DNA of 64,000 bases from an uncultured Prevotella sp. (GCA_934229335.1 CAKQDQ010000003.1:1-64000), one strand, 5' to 3'. Shown: positions 1 through 10,247, numbered from the stretch's first letter. The notes: generated by a model not told the origin, from the letters alone. Numbers and translations: made by a program.

Positions 1-111
1 GGCAATCTTCTTTATGTCTCCAAACTATCTCAAAAATCTATGACATAAATTATACCAATTTATTTTTTCACCGTCACGAAACAACCAAACCACAAAACAA
101 ACCAAACAACT

Positions 112-486
112 ATGCAAAAAATTTCAACCCCCAACGCCCCTGCCGCTATAGGACCATACAGCCAGGGCATCAAATGTAACGGAATGTTCTACGCCTCAGG
201 TCAGATACCCCTCAACCCCGCTACAGGCACTCTCGTAGAAGGCGGCATAGAGGCACAGGCACACCAAGCCTTCCTGAACGTAAAAGCCCTCGTAGAGGCT
301 GCTGGCACCAGCATGGCAAACGTGGTAAAGGTAACGGTATTCATGGCAGACATGAACGACTTTGCCACCGTCAACGGCATCTACGCCCAGTACTTCAGCG
401 AACCCTTCCCAGCACGCTCAGCAGTAGCGGTAAAGTCGCTGCCTAAGGGCGCATTGCTCGAAGTGGAGGTAGTAGCTGCGCTATAA
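112..486 (+). CDS. ridA: RidA family reactive intermediate deaminase
   Basis: The product is a 124-residue RidA/YjgF/UK114 protein. This family hydrolyses reactive enamines and imines made by PLP enzymes such as threonine dehydratase, in the cytoplasm as a trimer. The sequence shows the family's full length, the early 'GPYSQ' and 'ASGQIP' segments and the C-terminal block with Arg102 ('PARSAV') and Glu117, which match the substrate-binding Arg and the Glu of catalytic RidA members. The ATG at 112 gives the usual N-terminus. It stands alone on the plus strand; the next genes are CRISPR-cas on the other strand. The family call is firm; the physiological substrate is inferred. Confidence 0.93.
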   Translation: MQKISTPNAPAAIGPYSQGIKCNGMFYASGQIPLNPATGTLVEGGIEAQAHQAFLNVKALVEAAGTSMANVVKVTVFMADMNDFATVNGIYAQYFSEPFPARSAVAVKSLPKGALLEVEVVAAL

Positions 487-517
487 AATGACATACAGTT
501 TACCCATCATTCTTTGA

Positions 518-664
518 CGAGAGTATTAACGACAAATTTAATGTTAGATTAACGCGCATTAATGTTATATGTTTACATTTTGCATAGTTAATCTAACATT
601 AATTTATTCATTTTTCTTATATATATCATTCACGCCCATACTCTGCCGAGAGTATTAACGACAA
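518..664. repeat. Direct and inverted repeats in the ridA-CRISPR spacer
   Basis: The 464-bp stretch 487-950 has no convincing gene. An 18-bp direct repeat (cgagagtattaacgacaa) occurs at 518-535 and 647-664. Between the copies lies a perfect 16-bp inverted repeat, 538-553 with 587-602 (ttaatgttagattaac and its complement). A further degenerate TTAAT-rich block follows the second copy. The rest, about 680-950, is AT-rich and I see nothing else in it. The role is unknown; operator sites or the debris of a mobile element are both possible. Confidence 0.55.
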
Positions 665-950
665 GGATGTTAAATTAATGGGCATTAACGTTTATACATC
701 AAGCGGATTTCCGAAATTTACCCTTTTCTTCCGTAGTAATCAACGCAAGCGTATTCTCCTGTAACTAAATGCGTTATAACAGTTCAGAGCAAGAAGTACC
801 AAATAATGCTGCAATCACTATGCTTTCACCTCACGATTAGGGTGTGATTACACATTAAAATGGGCTTAATTGCATTATGACTAACCCCATCTTTATGTAT
901 TTCTCTAATTTACCATTTCCACTACGTATATGTTACGGAAACATTCTATA

Positions 951-997
951 AAGTACTATTGCTAAAAATTTTGTACCTTTGTGAGGTCAACAACACC
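951..997 (+). repeat. Degenerate first CRISPR repeat
   Basis: Nucleotides 1-8 of this repeat (aagtacta) do not match the consensus, while nucleotides 9-47 are intact, including TACCTTTG at 974-981. The lost part is the stretch that would pair with tracrRNA. It is not needed here because no spacer lies 5' of this repeat, whereas the retained part is the -7-like promoter element for spacer 1. The terminal repeat therefore marks the 5' (leader-distal) end of the array as read on the plus strand. Confidence 0.85.
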
Positions 998-3995
998 TTT
1001 TGCATGCTGCTGCCCAGAATGCCGACAGTTGTGATTTGCTAAAAATTTTGTACCTTTGTGAGGTCAACAACACCTGCAGCTATGAATCCGGACGGTTACA
1101 CCGTGTTGTGATTTGCTAAAAATTTTGTACCTTTGTGAGGTCAACAACACCTTATTACTTCAATACCTAATTGGGATGATTGTTGTGATTTGCTAAAAAT
1201 TTTGTACCTTTGTGAGGTCAACAACACCGCACCCCCCTCATATACCCCCTACCTCTCAGTTGTGATTTGCTAAAAATTTTGTACCTTTGTGAGGTCAACA
1301 ACACCGGACTTCTTCCGCACATACTACCACATCAGGTTGTGATTTGCTAAAAATTTTGTACCTTTGTGAGGTCAACAACACCCAGAAGAGAACAGAGAGA
1401 TTCTCGCATACAGTTGTGATTTGCTAAAAATTTTGTACCTTTGTGAGGTCAACAACACCTAGCCTTCTGTTGAGGCTATCTGCTTGCTTGTTGTGATTTG
1501 CTAAAAATTTTGTACCTTTGTGAGGTCAACAACACCAACAAATTAGTAAAAATCACGATATACGCAGTTGTGATTTGCTAAAAATTTTGTACCTTTGTGA
1601 GGTCAACAACACCTGATAATATTGTCGCGCTTGAGATAAACCTGTTGTGATTTGCTAAAAATTTTGTACCTTTGTGAGGTCAACAACACCCTTTCGTTGA
1701 TGGTGTTGCGAATGTCGCCGTTGTGATTTGCTAAAAATTTTGTACCTTTGTGAGGTCAACAACACCTTTATTTTTTTCTGTTTGTTTTATTTTTCGTTGT
1801 GATTTGCTAAAAATTTTGTACCTTTGTGAGGTCAACAACACCCGTATCGTTCACGGTGACTGGGTGTTAACCGTTGTGATTTGCTAAAAATTTTGTACCT
1901 TTGTGAGGTCAACAACACCCCTTTGCCACCTCTTTGCAAAAATTCACCTGTTGTGATTTGCTAAAAATTTTGTACCTTTGTGAGGTCAACAACACCAGGA
2001 AGTGCGCGAGGCTATCAATGCGCTCGGTTGTGATTTGCTAAAAATTTTGTACCTTTGTGAGGTCAACAACACCCTCACCCACTCTTTACCTGTATAGTAT
2101 TCGGTTGTGATTTGCTAAAAATTTTGTACCTTTGTGAGGTCAACAACACCGAAACAGCCGTGGCTATTCAGGAAAAGGAAGTTGTGATTTGCTAAAAATT
2201 TTGTACCTTTGTGAGGTCAACAACACCATATAGATTAATTGACAAATGTCAAGCGTGTTGTGATTTGCTAAAAATTTTGTACCTTTGTGAGGTCAACAAC
2301 ACCTCGCTAAAAGACTCCATCCTCGCCCTGCTGTTGTGATTTGCTAAAAATTTTGTACCTTTGTGAGGTCAACAACACCAATTGAATGTCACTATAATTC
2401 TTGTCTCTTGTTGTGATTTGCTAAAAATTTTGTACCTTTGTGAGGTCAACAACACCCAAGTGTAGCGATAGCTGCACTTGCCTTGAGTTGTGATTTGCTA
2501 AAAATTTTGTACCTTTGTGAGGTCAACAACACCGACCGCACTTAGGTCTTTGTAGACCTTGTCGTTGTGATTTGCTAAAAATTTTGTACCTTTGTGAGGT
2601 CAACAACACCGATACGTCTGTATGTTCGTATATAACAACTGTTGTGATTTGCTAAAAATTTTGTACCTTTGTGAGGTCAACAACACCATGGTTACCGCAC
2701 CGCTGCTCTTCAATGCCGTTGTGATTTGCTAAAAATTTTGTACCTTTGTGAGGTCAACAACACCTTTAATTGGTTAATAATTGAATGAAAATAAGTTGTG
2801 ATTTGCTAAAAATTTTGTACCTTTGTGAGGTCAACAACACCGTTCACAGGCATCTATGCTTGAGCGTTTCCGTTGTGATTTGCTAAAAATTTTGTACCTT
2901 TGTGAGGTCAACAACACCCAACAGCAACATCATCGGTCGTGTGATATGTTGTGATTTGCTAAAAATTTTGTACCTTTGTGAGGTCAACAACACCCTGCCT
3001 TGGCTCGCAAGCCATACGACTTCAGTTGTGATTTGCTAAAAATTTTGTACCTTTGTGAGGTCAACAACACCCGAGGTCAACCTGGTGGCTGACCTCACTG
3101 TGTTGTGATTTGCTAAAAATTTTGTACCTTTGTGAGGTCAACAACACCCCATCTCTGCAAGGTAGTTCTCCGCCTCGTGTTGTGATTTGCTAAAAATTTT
3201 GTACCTTTGTGAGGTCAACAACACCAGCATCAAGGAGCAGATAAAGCAATGCACAGTTGTGATTTGCTAAAAATTTTGTACCTTTGTGAGGTCAACAACA
3301 CCGAAGGCAGTGAACGTAGAACGTAAGGGCTTGTTGTGATTTGCTAAAAATTTTGTACCTTTGTGAGGTCAACAACACCGTTCTCGTTTCCTTCATCTGC
3401 CAATTGCGAGTTGTGATTTGCTAAAAATTTTGTACCTTTGTGAGGTCAACAACACCCTTACCCGACGACCACACCCCTGACTTTTCGTTGTGATTTGCTA
3501 AAAATTTTGTACCTTTGTGAGGTCAACAACACCTTACTTGAGTTTGCATTTTCTGTAGAGTAGGTTGTGATTTGCTAAAAATTTTGTACCTTTGTGAGGT
3601 CAACAACACCACAAGAGGTTTTGCAACTGGTGAACATACTGTTGTGATTTGCTAAAAATTTTGTACCTTTGTGAGGTCAACAACACCTGGTCACTCTCGT
3701 GGGCTTCTGTTCAGCGGGTTGTGATTTGCTAAAAATTTTGTACCTTTGTGAGGTCAACAACACCTGACGAAGTATCTCAACTCTAAGGACTGGAGTTGTG
3801 ATTTGCTAAAAATTTTGTACCTTTGTGAGGTCAACAACACCATTCGCGTCCCCTTCATCGGCTAATTGCGAGTTGTGATTTGCTAAAAATTTTGTACCTT
3901 TGTGAGGTCAACAACACCTTCTGGAACGTGCCTTCAGCATCCTGGTACGTTGTGATTTGCTAAAAATTTTGTACCTTTGTGAGGTCAACAACACC
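951..3995 (+). CRISPR. Type II-C CRISPR array, 40 repeats and 39 spacers
   Basis: The 47-nt repeat begins gttgtgatttgctaaaaatt and ends gaggtcaacaacacc. The first repeat (951-997) has a diverged 5' end; the other 39 look identical, with starts at 1028, 1105, 1182, 1259 and so on to 3949. Thirty-four spacers are 30 nt and five are 29 nt, so the unit is 77 or 76 bp. The repeat's 5' half is complementary to the tracrRNA at 10286-10303, so the crRNA strand is plus, opposite to the cas genes. Within each repeat, TTG (nt 2-4), 19 nt and TACCTTTG (nt 24-31) fit the Bacteroidota promoter pattern, so transcription may start in every unit. Spacers 32 (3380-3409) and 38 (3842-3871) are related to each other. 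Confidence 0.98.
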
Positions 3996-4022
3996 TGACT
4001 TTGAGTTATATACTCATAGTCA
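3996..4022 (+). other. Hairpin directly abutting the last CRISPR repeat
   Basis: Immediately after the last repeat there is an inverted repeat with 11-nt arms at 3996-4006 and 4012-4022, ten of eleven positions paired, around a 5-nt loop. No T-run follows directly. It lies at the cas2-proximal end, where new spacers would be expected to enter. It could be a leader structure for Cas1-Cas2 or a weak end signal for the last crRNA. The rest of the 174-bp leader region (4023-4196) is AT-rich, with a second 8-bp inverted repeat (atctacac / gtgtagat) at about 4127-4160. Confidence 0.5.
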
Positions 4023-4196
4023 GGTGTTTACGTTTAATATTAGAAATAAAAAAATCATAGTGTTTTATATACCAAAACACGTAAAGAGGGCATTTCCTGG
4101 TTTATAAATTCGCAACGTAAAGCATCTACACTCTATAATATTATTGTAATGTGTAGATTACAAACAGAATAAAATATTAAAACAACCGTTAAATAA

Positions 4197-4529
4197 TCAG
4201 AATAGTTCTAACTGCATAGGTTGCGACTTTACCTTGGCTACTTTTGAACCATGATACACCATGATGTTCTCAAATTGCTTGTCTGTTATGCACATTACTG
4301 CTACATGACCGTACTCTGGCATGAAGTTTTTTACTCGTTTTACGTGAACATCCGCATTTGCCATACTGGCACAATGACGAACATAAATAGAGAACTGAAA
4401 CATGGTGAAGCCATCCATCTGCAACTGTTTGCGGAAAAGGGCATAGGCTCGCTTATCTTTCTTCGTCTCTGTAGGCAAATCAAAAAATACTAATACCCAC
4501 ATAATTCTGTATTCACTCAATTTGTCCAT
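4197..4529 (-). CDS. cas2: CRISPR-associated endoribonuclease Cas2
   Basis: The 110-residue protein is Cas2, which dimerises between two Cas1 dimers in the spacer-integration complex. It opens with '[13 protein letters not shown]', where Asp17 is the conserved metal-binding Asp of the first strand, followed by a ferredoxin-like fold ('[14 protein letters not shown]'). The length is usual for type II-C Cas2. It lies 22 bp downstream of cas1 on the same strand and next to the leader end of the array. Open frames on the opposite strand here are shadows. Confidence 0.95.
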   Translation of the reverse strand: MDKLSEYRIMWVLVFFDLPTETKKDKRAYALFRKQLQMDGFTMFQFSIYVRHCASMANADVHVKRVKNFMPEYGHVAVMCITDKQFENIMVYHGSKVAKVKSQPMQLELF

Positions 4530-4551
4530 AACTATATGGTATTTACTTTTA

Positions 4552-5496
4552 TTATCTCTCTGGATAGGCTATGCGCCTCAACTCTCCGCTAAAGCATTTG
4601 TATAGTGACGCTGTAGTTTGCGTTACTCCCACCATCAGCGGACTGCGCTTGCCTGATATTACCACATCAAGCGTAGGGATGGTGAGTAGACGTGCCTTGA
4701 TGTCCTTGGTGAGTTCAAGGTCTTCACGGGCATATTCGCTAACAATAGAGAACACTAATTCGTCTACATACGGACGGAAAGGCTCCATAATATCGTCGGC
4801 AAGACAATAAGCATTGTAGCGATTGTGATGGTGTATGCCGAATGTTGGTAACATTCCGCTGCTGACTAACGCTCTCGCTACGACTGCACGCAAGATGGCA
4901 TAACCATAGTTAAGAATGTTGTTGGGCGGCATACCGTCACGATCGCGTGTAAAATCCTTTAGCGATGGTATGGGTGAGAAGAAGTTTTTCCAGTAGTAAG
5001 CGGCAGCACGTGCCTCCAGATTGTCGGAGTCTCCACTCTTCACGTCCTCGCTCCACCGTTGCATACATCCCACCTCTACTTGCGAACAGATAGAGAGCAC
5101 ACGTGCCTGGTTTTCTATCTTTGCCTTTATTGTTTGTTGCCACAGTTGTTTGCGCAATGGTTGTGACGCTGATATCTGACACTGAAAACGCTCACTCTGT
5201 ATGGTATTTCCGCACAATGGCAGCATCAGTCCGACGGGCATACGGTGACTGTCGCAGGCTATTACGGCGCAGTTGTTCTCAAGCAGGGCTTCAAGGAGAC
5301 CTTGCGTTATGGTAATCTGTTTGTTGTCGAGAATAACAATGCCGATGTCTTCAATAGGACGAGTGACGACGGAGTTTTCCTTTATCACGTCGGGCAGGTC
5401 TTTCTGCTTTTCTACCTCAGGTAGCTTAATGACCATTTGCTGCATACGTAGCGATAGATAAGCAGGATTACCGAAGTAAATGGTTTTCTTAATCAT
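4552..5496 (-). CDS. cas1: CRISPR-associated integrase Cas1 (type II)
   Basis: The 314-residue protein is Cas1, the metal-dependent integrase that inserts new spacers. The three metal ligands are visible in order: Glu161 in '[11 protein letters not shown]', a His in the '[11 protein letters not shown]' segment (residues 220-230), and Asp234/Glu238 in '[11 protein letters not shown]'. The N-terminal beta domain (about residues 1-80) and the helical C-terminal domain have normal lengths. It follows cas9 on the minus strand after a long hairpin (5538-5592), so cas1-cas2 may be expressed partly separately from cas9. No cas4 or csn2 is present, which fits subtype II-C. Confidence 0.96.
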   Translation of the reverse strand: MIKKTIYFGNPAYLSLRMQQMVIKLPEVEKQKDLPDVIKENSVVTRPIEDIGIVILDNKQITITQGLLEALLENNCAVIACDSHRMPVGLMLPLCGNTIQSERFQCQISASQPLRKQLWQQTIKAKIENQARVLSICSQVEVGCMQRWSEDVKSGDSDNLEARAAAYYWKNFFSPIPSLKDFTRDRDGMPPNNILNYGYAILRAVVARALVSSGMLPTFGIHHHNRYNAYCLADDIMEPFRPYVDELVFSIVSEYAREDLELTKDIKARLLTIPTLDVVISGKRSPLMVGVTQTTASLYKCFSGELRRIAYPER

Positions 5497-5531
5497 AATG
5501 AGGTGGGTTAGAGATTTAGGAATATGTTAAC

Positions 5532-5592
5532 AAAAAAGCCGTGAAGCCCTTGTGAACTCCGCTTATAAGCAGAGTCACAAGGGCTTTACGGC
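5532..5592 (-). terminator. Long hairpin with U-run between cas9 and cas1
   Basis: The arms 5538-5564 and 5567-5592 pair over about 25 positions with one bulged A and one mismatch. On the minus strand the hairpin is followed by six T (5537-5532). It begins 14 bp after the cas9 stop codon. Read as RNA on the minus strand this is a typical intrinsic terminator, though much longer than most, and it sits inside what is usually one cas operon. Confidence 0.8.
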
Positions 5593-5605
5593 CTTATGTT
5601 ACTTG

Positions 5606-8600
5606 TTATTTTATTATATTGCCTAATCTGTCTACTTTTATTGGTATGCAGATTTCTTTTATCATTTCGCCTGTTAGGGCACGCTCGTTCTTTGCTTTTG
5701 GACTACCTACACCAAGTTCATTTTGTACTCCATTATAACTCTTTGAATCATCTTTTGATACAGAAAGAATAACGGAAGCGACAGAATATGGAACGAATTC
5801 CGCTCTTGCACCACCAGCACTGGCAACTCGATACAGTCTCTCCTTATCCAACGGCATATTCACCTTACCCGTCTTACGTTCCTCCTCTGTAGGAACATAC
5901 ACAAGGTCATTAGGCGAAAGGATGAAGGCGGCACGCTCGTCAAGCGGCAGACCTTGCTTCATCTTGTCGATAGCCTCATTGAGCGGAATGGTTCTGTAAC
6001 TGCGCTTCTTAGTTACTTCGCCTGTCTTCTTATCTATAACCTCCTCTTCATATACAGCGAAGAAAAGGTTTGTGCCCTTGGCAGCCTCAACAAACTTACG
6101 GTTCTTATTGCCAGTCTGTCCTACCGCAAACTTGTCCGCCTTTTCATACACACGCACCTTATATATAGGTTGATGGTACTTGCCACCGTTAAGTTCTTTG
6201 ATAGTACGATTCATCTCATCAATACCATCAGGTGAGAAAGCAAGGTCAGCCTTACCCTCATACCGCTCTAAGTGGCGTAGCATTATCTTCTGTATGGCGG
6301 TATCGGCAATCTTTTCTTCTATGCTCTTCTTGTCAAAAGAGGTATCGATAGGTTTGCGTGTAGCGAAGAAGCGGTCTGACGTTTCCTTGGTATAGTAGTA
6401 CATTTCTATCTTCTTCAGGTTTACGTCCTGCCATACGTCAGGGTTATCAGCGAAGTAAGCCTTTATCTGCTTCTCCGTATAGTTTTTGCCAAGCAGCTCT
6501 GTTATCTTCTTTCTCAGGTCACGGTTCACTATGCGCTGAGGTCTTTGCAGAGCGTCTTTTAAGCCGTAGGTCTTCTTGCGCTGTATGTTTATCTCACCCA
6601 AGACAGTCTCCTTGTGCATGGACTTGCGTATTGCCCAACTGTCGCCAGATGTCTGCTTTACAAGGGTCTTCTTGCCATTGACGATACGCAGAGAGTGGTT
6701 TGTGGTCTTGTTGATGACACGTAGGTTCTGCTTGAAACTGACAATGATGTTTCTCAACGCCTGTTCTACATCTCCGGGGAATGTGGTCCACGGCAGCAGG
6801 AACTCTTTGGCAACGGAGATTTTCTTTTGCTCACCACCACGGTTCACTACTACATCTTCATATCTACGCAACTTGTGCGACAACTGGTAACGGTTGCTTT
6901 GGTTCTTGGGCAAAGAAGCCTCGTTGCTCAAGAGGTTAACGTGGTCGCGTGTGGCGCAGGCTATGACGATAGCGTCCATGGCATGATGACGATGGTCTAT
7001 GCGCTTTTTGTTAAAGCCTTTCTGGAGTTCGAGTGGCATGGCAGGAATGAGATGTCCTGTAGTGCTGACAGTGGTGAACTGCTCTGACGCTGTAATCTCG
7101 TTCATGCGCACGAAGCGTGGTAGTATGATGTGGTTCCATATATCGTTAACGCCCCAGTCACGCTTCAACCTATCGGTAACACCACCTGTGCATACTATAA
7201 CGTTCTTTGACGTGGCTTCCTGTTCGCCTTCCTCACGAACGATGTTTGACAACAGCCCCTTTACCACACGACTGATGTAGCGGCTGTCGTTCATCTGTCG
7301 CTCTATGAACTCTGCTGGGATGTCTTCAAGAAGGAGCTTGCGCATCTTGCCTTTGTTCTTCTTGCCATACGTCTTCTGCACAAGGTCGCAATAGTTGTCG
7401 GTCTCGAGTATGGTGACTACTCGTCCTCCACTGAGCATCACCTTCTCGCCATGATGTTGCTTTATGAACTCATAGCCAAGGGAGTTGTCCTTCAGCTTGT
7501 TTACCTCTGCCTCGCAAATTACTTTGTTAGACATGGAGTCGTCAAAATAACGTGACTGCGGTATTACGTGCTCTATCTCATAGTCTGTTGTAAAAAGACG
7601 AGCAAGCGGTATGGTCTGCCCTGTGTACGGAGAGATGTAATGTTGTTCAAGCCACAAGGTGTAACGCTTAACGTCTGACAGCGATGGACGTGCCTTGGCA
7701 TCTGTAAACTTCTTCAGAATATCGTTGATATAATCGTCTGGTTCGTCTACACTGTTAAGGGCTGTGTCTTCGTATATGCGTAAGAGTTCTTGCTGACTGG
7801 GCGAGTACGGACGTACATTCTCTATGCCGAGTTCTGGATTAAGGAACTCCGTCAACAGGGCTTTTACACGAAGATTGGCGTTTTCGTTTTGCAAAGCACG
7901 CTCCGTCATCTGCGCTCGTTTGTCGGCAGGGTTCTTCATCTCACGCCCCATCTCTACGTGTATCTCGTCTATGTGTCCGTGTTTACGCCATATATCTCTG
8001 ACGGTGCGCAGGGTTTCTGTTATCACTTGCTCCACAACAGGATTGCGGAGAGAGTGTTGCTTGAACTTCTTTAGGTATGCGTCGATGTCCTCTGGACTAC
8101 GCCACTTGCTTGCATCGCTTGCCTCGCTGTGGCGGTCGTACACTACATAGCATGCCAACCACAACGGTAGTCCACGGAACTGATTTATGCTTTCCAGGTG
8201 CATCGCTTTCTCCCTGACACGTGTACGTATGCTTTCGTCTACCTCACCGTCAAGTATCTTCTGTATGCGCTCTTTGGTTGTGGGGTCAATGTTCTCTACA
8301 TTCCAATGGCGTCCCATACGCATAAGTGGAAGAAGTTTCTTTATGGCTTTGGCAGAATACGCTCCATAGTCGGCGTCAAATGGTGGGAACTTTGCCATGG
8401 CATCTACAAAACCATTATCGAGAGAATGACGCTGAGCGTAACGAGTGAGGGCTGTTCGCAGTTCGGTACGGTCGCTAACACTATACAATATGTGCCACAG
8501 GTGTTCTTCGTTCTGTTTGTCGTTAAGGAACGTGGCGTCAACATTATTCTTTGACAAACGTGCCAAGATGTTGCCACGGGTTTCGTTGCATGGGTATGCT

Positions 8601-10177
8601 TTGTCACGAACATAGTTCCAACGATATGGCAGTTCCATGCCCTTGCCTTTCGGTTTCTTTATATTAAAGTACTTAGTAAGCAAATCTGTTTCCTTAATCT
8701 CGGTACGGTCGTTAAGCCAATCAAACAGTTTGGCACGGCTTTCCACGTCAGGCAAGAACTCAGACGTTACGTCAATGTCGTCAATGGGTCTCCCTGCACT
8801 GTCCTTTCCTGATTTGTAAATACGTAGATTACCAATGAACTGCCACAAGCGAAATTCCTGATACAAGGGATGAGACTTAGAGATACACTTAATGTACTTC
8901 TTTACCTTCTCGCCTTTATCGTCTATACATTCATGATATTCGTAAGGACATTCGTCTATCATTGACTTCTTACTCTTTAGCGGACGCTGATAGAAGATTA
9001 TGTTGTCAAGTAGAAGATACGTAAAGTCCTTCATTGCAATAGACTGACGATAGGCACCATTCTGCGGATAAAGCTCGCTGATGCACTCTGCGTACAGTTC
9101 CTCGTTGCGCAGTTCTGGGATAAACTGTTTTTGCTTTTCAAGGATAAGACGTAGTTCGTCCTTATAGAATTCACGCTCTATGGTACGTACCAACTGTCCC
9201 TTTATCTTCTGCTTAGGGTTGCGGAGCAATGCACCGAAGATGTATTCGCCAACGGTAAGCCCTGAGGTGCGTATGTCGTCTTCGGTCTTAATCTTCAGTA
9301 GTCCCCAGTCATTCTCACTGGGCATACGGAAACTTCTCTTTATGTTACCATCCTTATCAGTCTTAGGAGTGCCATCTTCATTGAGTTGTGTGGTTACAAT
9401 AAATTCCTTTACCTTACCCACCCAGTCAGGTTTTTCTTTAGCAGGACGACGGTATACCATTCCGTTTTCCAGAATGACATTATACCATGTATCCTTGCCT
9501 TTCTTGTCGCCACTGTCCACTACGTCAACGACCTCAAGGGCATAATACTTCTCTTCCTTTGTCTTGTCTGTCTCAGTCTCTTCGCCACGGGTCTGATAGT
9601 AGCCACGCTTTTGGTTGAAGTTCAGAAGAATCCATGCCAGTTCTTGCCCACTTATTGCCTCACGTACAGCTTTCTGGCGAAGATAGTATATCGTCCAGTC
9701 GTATGGAATCTTCATGCCTGCCTCTAATAGTTCTGGGTGTTCCTGCCAGAATATCTGCAACATCTCGTTGTATGAGTCATGAAACAGGAACATCGGCTTC
9801 CCCTCATTATCTTTACCCCATGGCAATAAGCACTCTGTACTATCCTTAAACTTGCCATATCGTGTAAGGGCATCTGCATAATGCTGCGGCAAGAAACCCA
9901 TCACAGCAAGAACTCTGTGCAAACGTTCACGGCGCAATAAATGTCGCTCACGCAATCGACGTGTTCCCCTATACTGCGTTCTGTCGTGCGTTTGGGAAAC
10001 AGTATTTCCCTTAGCGAAGTCACTCTGCATGGCAGCATCCATAGGGATAATTCTGCTACCAGCGTCTTCTATACCTGAAAGCGCAGAGACATTGTCTTCA
10101 TTCTCTTCACGCTTCACCACTGCCCAACCTATACTGTTTGTTCCAAGGTCGAGACCAAGAATATGTTTAGTCGTCAT
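5606..10177 (-). CDS. cas9: CRISPR-associated endonuclease Cas9 (type II-C)
   Basis: The 1523-residue RNA-guided nuclease is large for its subtype. RuvC-I is 'ILGLDLGTNSIGWAV' with Asp10. An arginine-rich bridge helix follows near residues 65-95. RuvC-II is 'HVEMGREMKN' near residue 740, the HNH motif is 'YEIEHVIPQSRYFDDS' near 867 with its catalytic His, and RuvC-III is 'DHRHHAMDAIVIA' near 1062. All catalytic residues appear present. The C-terminal domain ends with 'IPIKVDRLGNI', a common end of Bacteroidota Cas9. The start codon leads straight into RuvC-I. A tracrRNA gene diverges from its 5' end, and cas1 and cas2 follow. The PAM cannot be read from this window. Confidence 0.97.
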   Translation of the reverse strand: MTTKHILGLDLGTNSIGWAVVKREENEDNVSALSGIEDAGSRIIPMDAAMQSDFAKGNTVSQTHDRTQYRGTRRLRERHLLRRERLHRVLAVMGFLPQHYADALTRYGKFKDSTECLLPWGKDNEGKPMFLFHDSYNEMLQIFWQEHPELLEAGMKIPYDWTIYYLRQKAVREAISGQELAWILLNFNQKRGYYQTRGEETETDKTKEEKYYALEVVDVVDSGDKKGKDTWYNVILENGMVYRRPAKEKPDWVGKVKEFIVTTQLNEDGTPKTDKDGNIKRSFRMPSENDWGLLKIKTEDDIRTSGLTVGEYIFGALLRNPKQKIKGQLVRTIEREFYKDELRLILEKQKQFIPELRNEELYAECISELYPQNGAYRQSIAMKDFTYLLLDNIIFYQRPLKSKKSMIDECPYEYHECIDDKGEKVKKYIKCISKSHPLYQEFRLWQFIGNLRIYKSGKDSAGRPIDDIDVTSEFLPDVESRAKLFDWLNDRTEIKETDLLTKYFNIKKPKGKGMELPYRWNYVRDKAYPCNETRGNILARLSKNNVDATFLNDKQNEEHLWHILYSVSDRTELRTALTRYAQRHSLDNGFVDAMAKFPPFDADYGAYSAKAIKKLLPLMRMGRHWNVENIDPTTKERIQKILDGEVDESIRTRVREKAMHLESINQFRGLPLWLACYVVYDRHSEASDASKWRSPEDIDAYLKKFKQHSLRNPVVEQVITETLRTVRDIWRKHGHIDEIHVEMGREMKNPADKRAQMTERALQNENANLRVKALLTEFLNPELGIENVRPYSPSQQELLRIYEDTALNSVDEPDDYINDILKKFTDAKARPSLSDVKRYTLWLEQHYISPYTGQTIPLARLFTTDYEIEHVIPQSRYFDDSMSNKVICEAEVNKLKDNSLGYEFIKQHHGEKVMLSGGRVVTILETDNYCDLVQKTYGKKNKGKMRKLLLEDIPAEFIERQMNDSRYISRVVKGLLSNIVREEGEQEATSKNVIVCTGGVTDRLKRDWGVNDIWNHIILPRFVRMNEITASEQFTTVSTTGHLIPAMPLELQKGFNKKRIDHRHHAMDAIVIACATRDHVNLLSNEASLPKNQSNRYQLSHKLRRYEDVVVNRGGEQKKISVAKEFLLPWTTFPGDVEQALRNIIVSFKQNLRVINKTTNHSLRIVNGKKTLVKQTSGDSWAIRKSMHKETVLGEINIQRKKTYGLKDALQRPQRIVNRDLRKKITELLGKNYTEKQIKAYFADNPDVWQDVNLKKIEMYYYTKETSDRFFATRKPIDTSFDKKSIEEKIADTAIQKIMLRHLERYEGKADLAFSPDGIDEMNRTIKELNGGKYHQPIYKVRVYEKADKFAVGQTGNKNRKFVEAAKGTNLFFAVYEEEVIDKKTGEVTKKRSYRTIPLNEAIDKMKQGLPLDERAAFILSPNDLVYVPTEEERKTGKVNMPLDKERLYRVASAGGARAEFVPYSVASVILSVSKDDSKSYNGVQNELGVGSPKAKNERALTGEMIKEICIPIKVDRLGNIIK

Positions 10178-10247
10178 AGTTATATAACAGATTTGTTATG
10201 TTCTATAATTAAATTATCCACAAAAGTACAAAAAAAACATGAAAAGA

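Noticed and set aside
4251-4493. An 80-codon plus-strand open frame opposite cas2
   Set aside because: It is fully antisense to cas2 and has no family features.
5700-5780. Possible repeat insertion in the cas9 C-terminus ('VILSVSKDDS')
   Set aside because: The wording recalls a translated dispersed repeat, but the frame is intact and flanked by normal Cas9 end motifs; not enough evidence.
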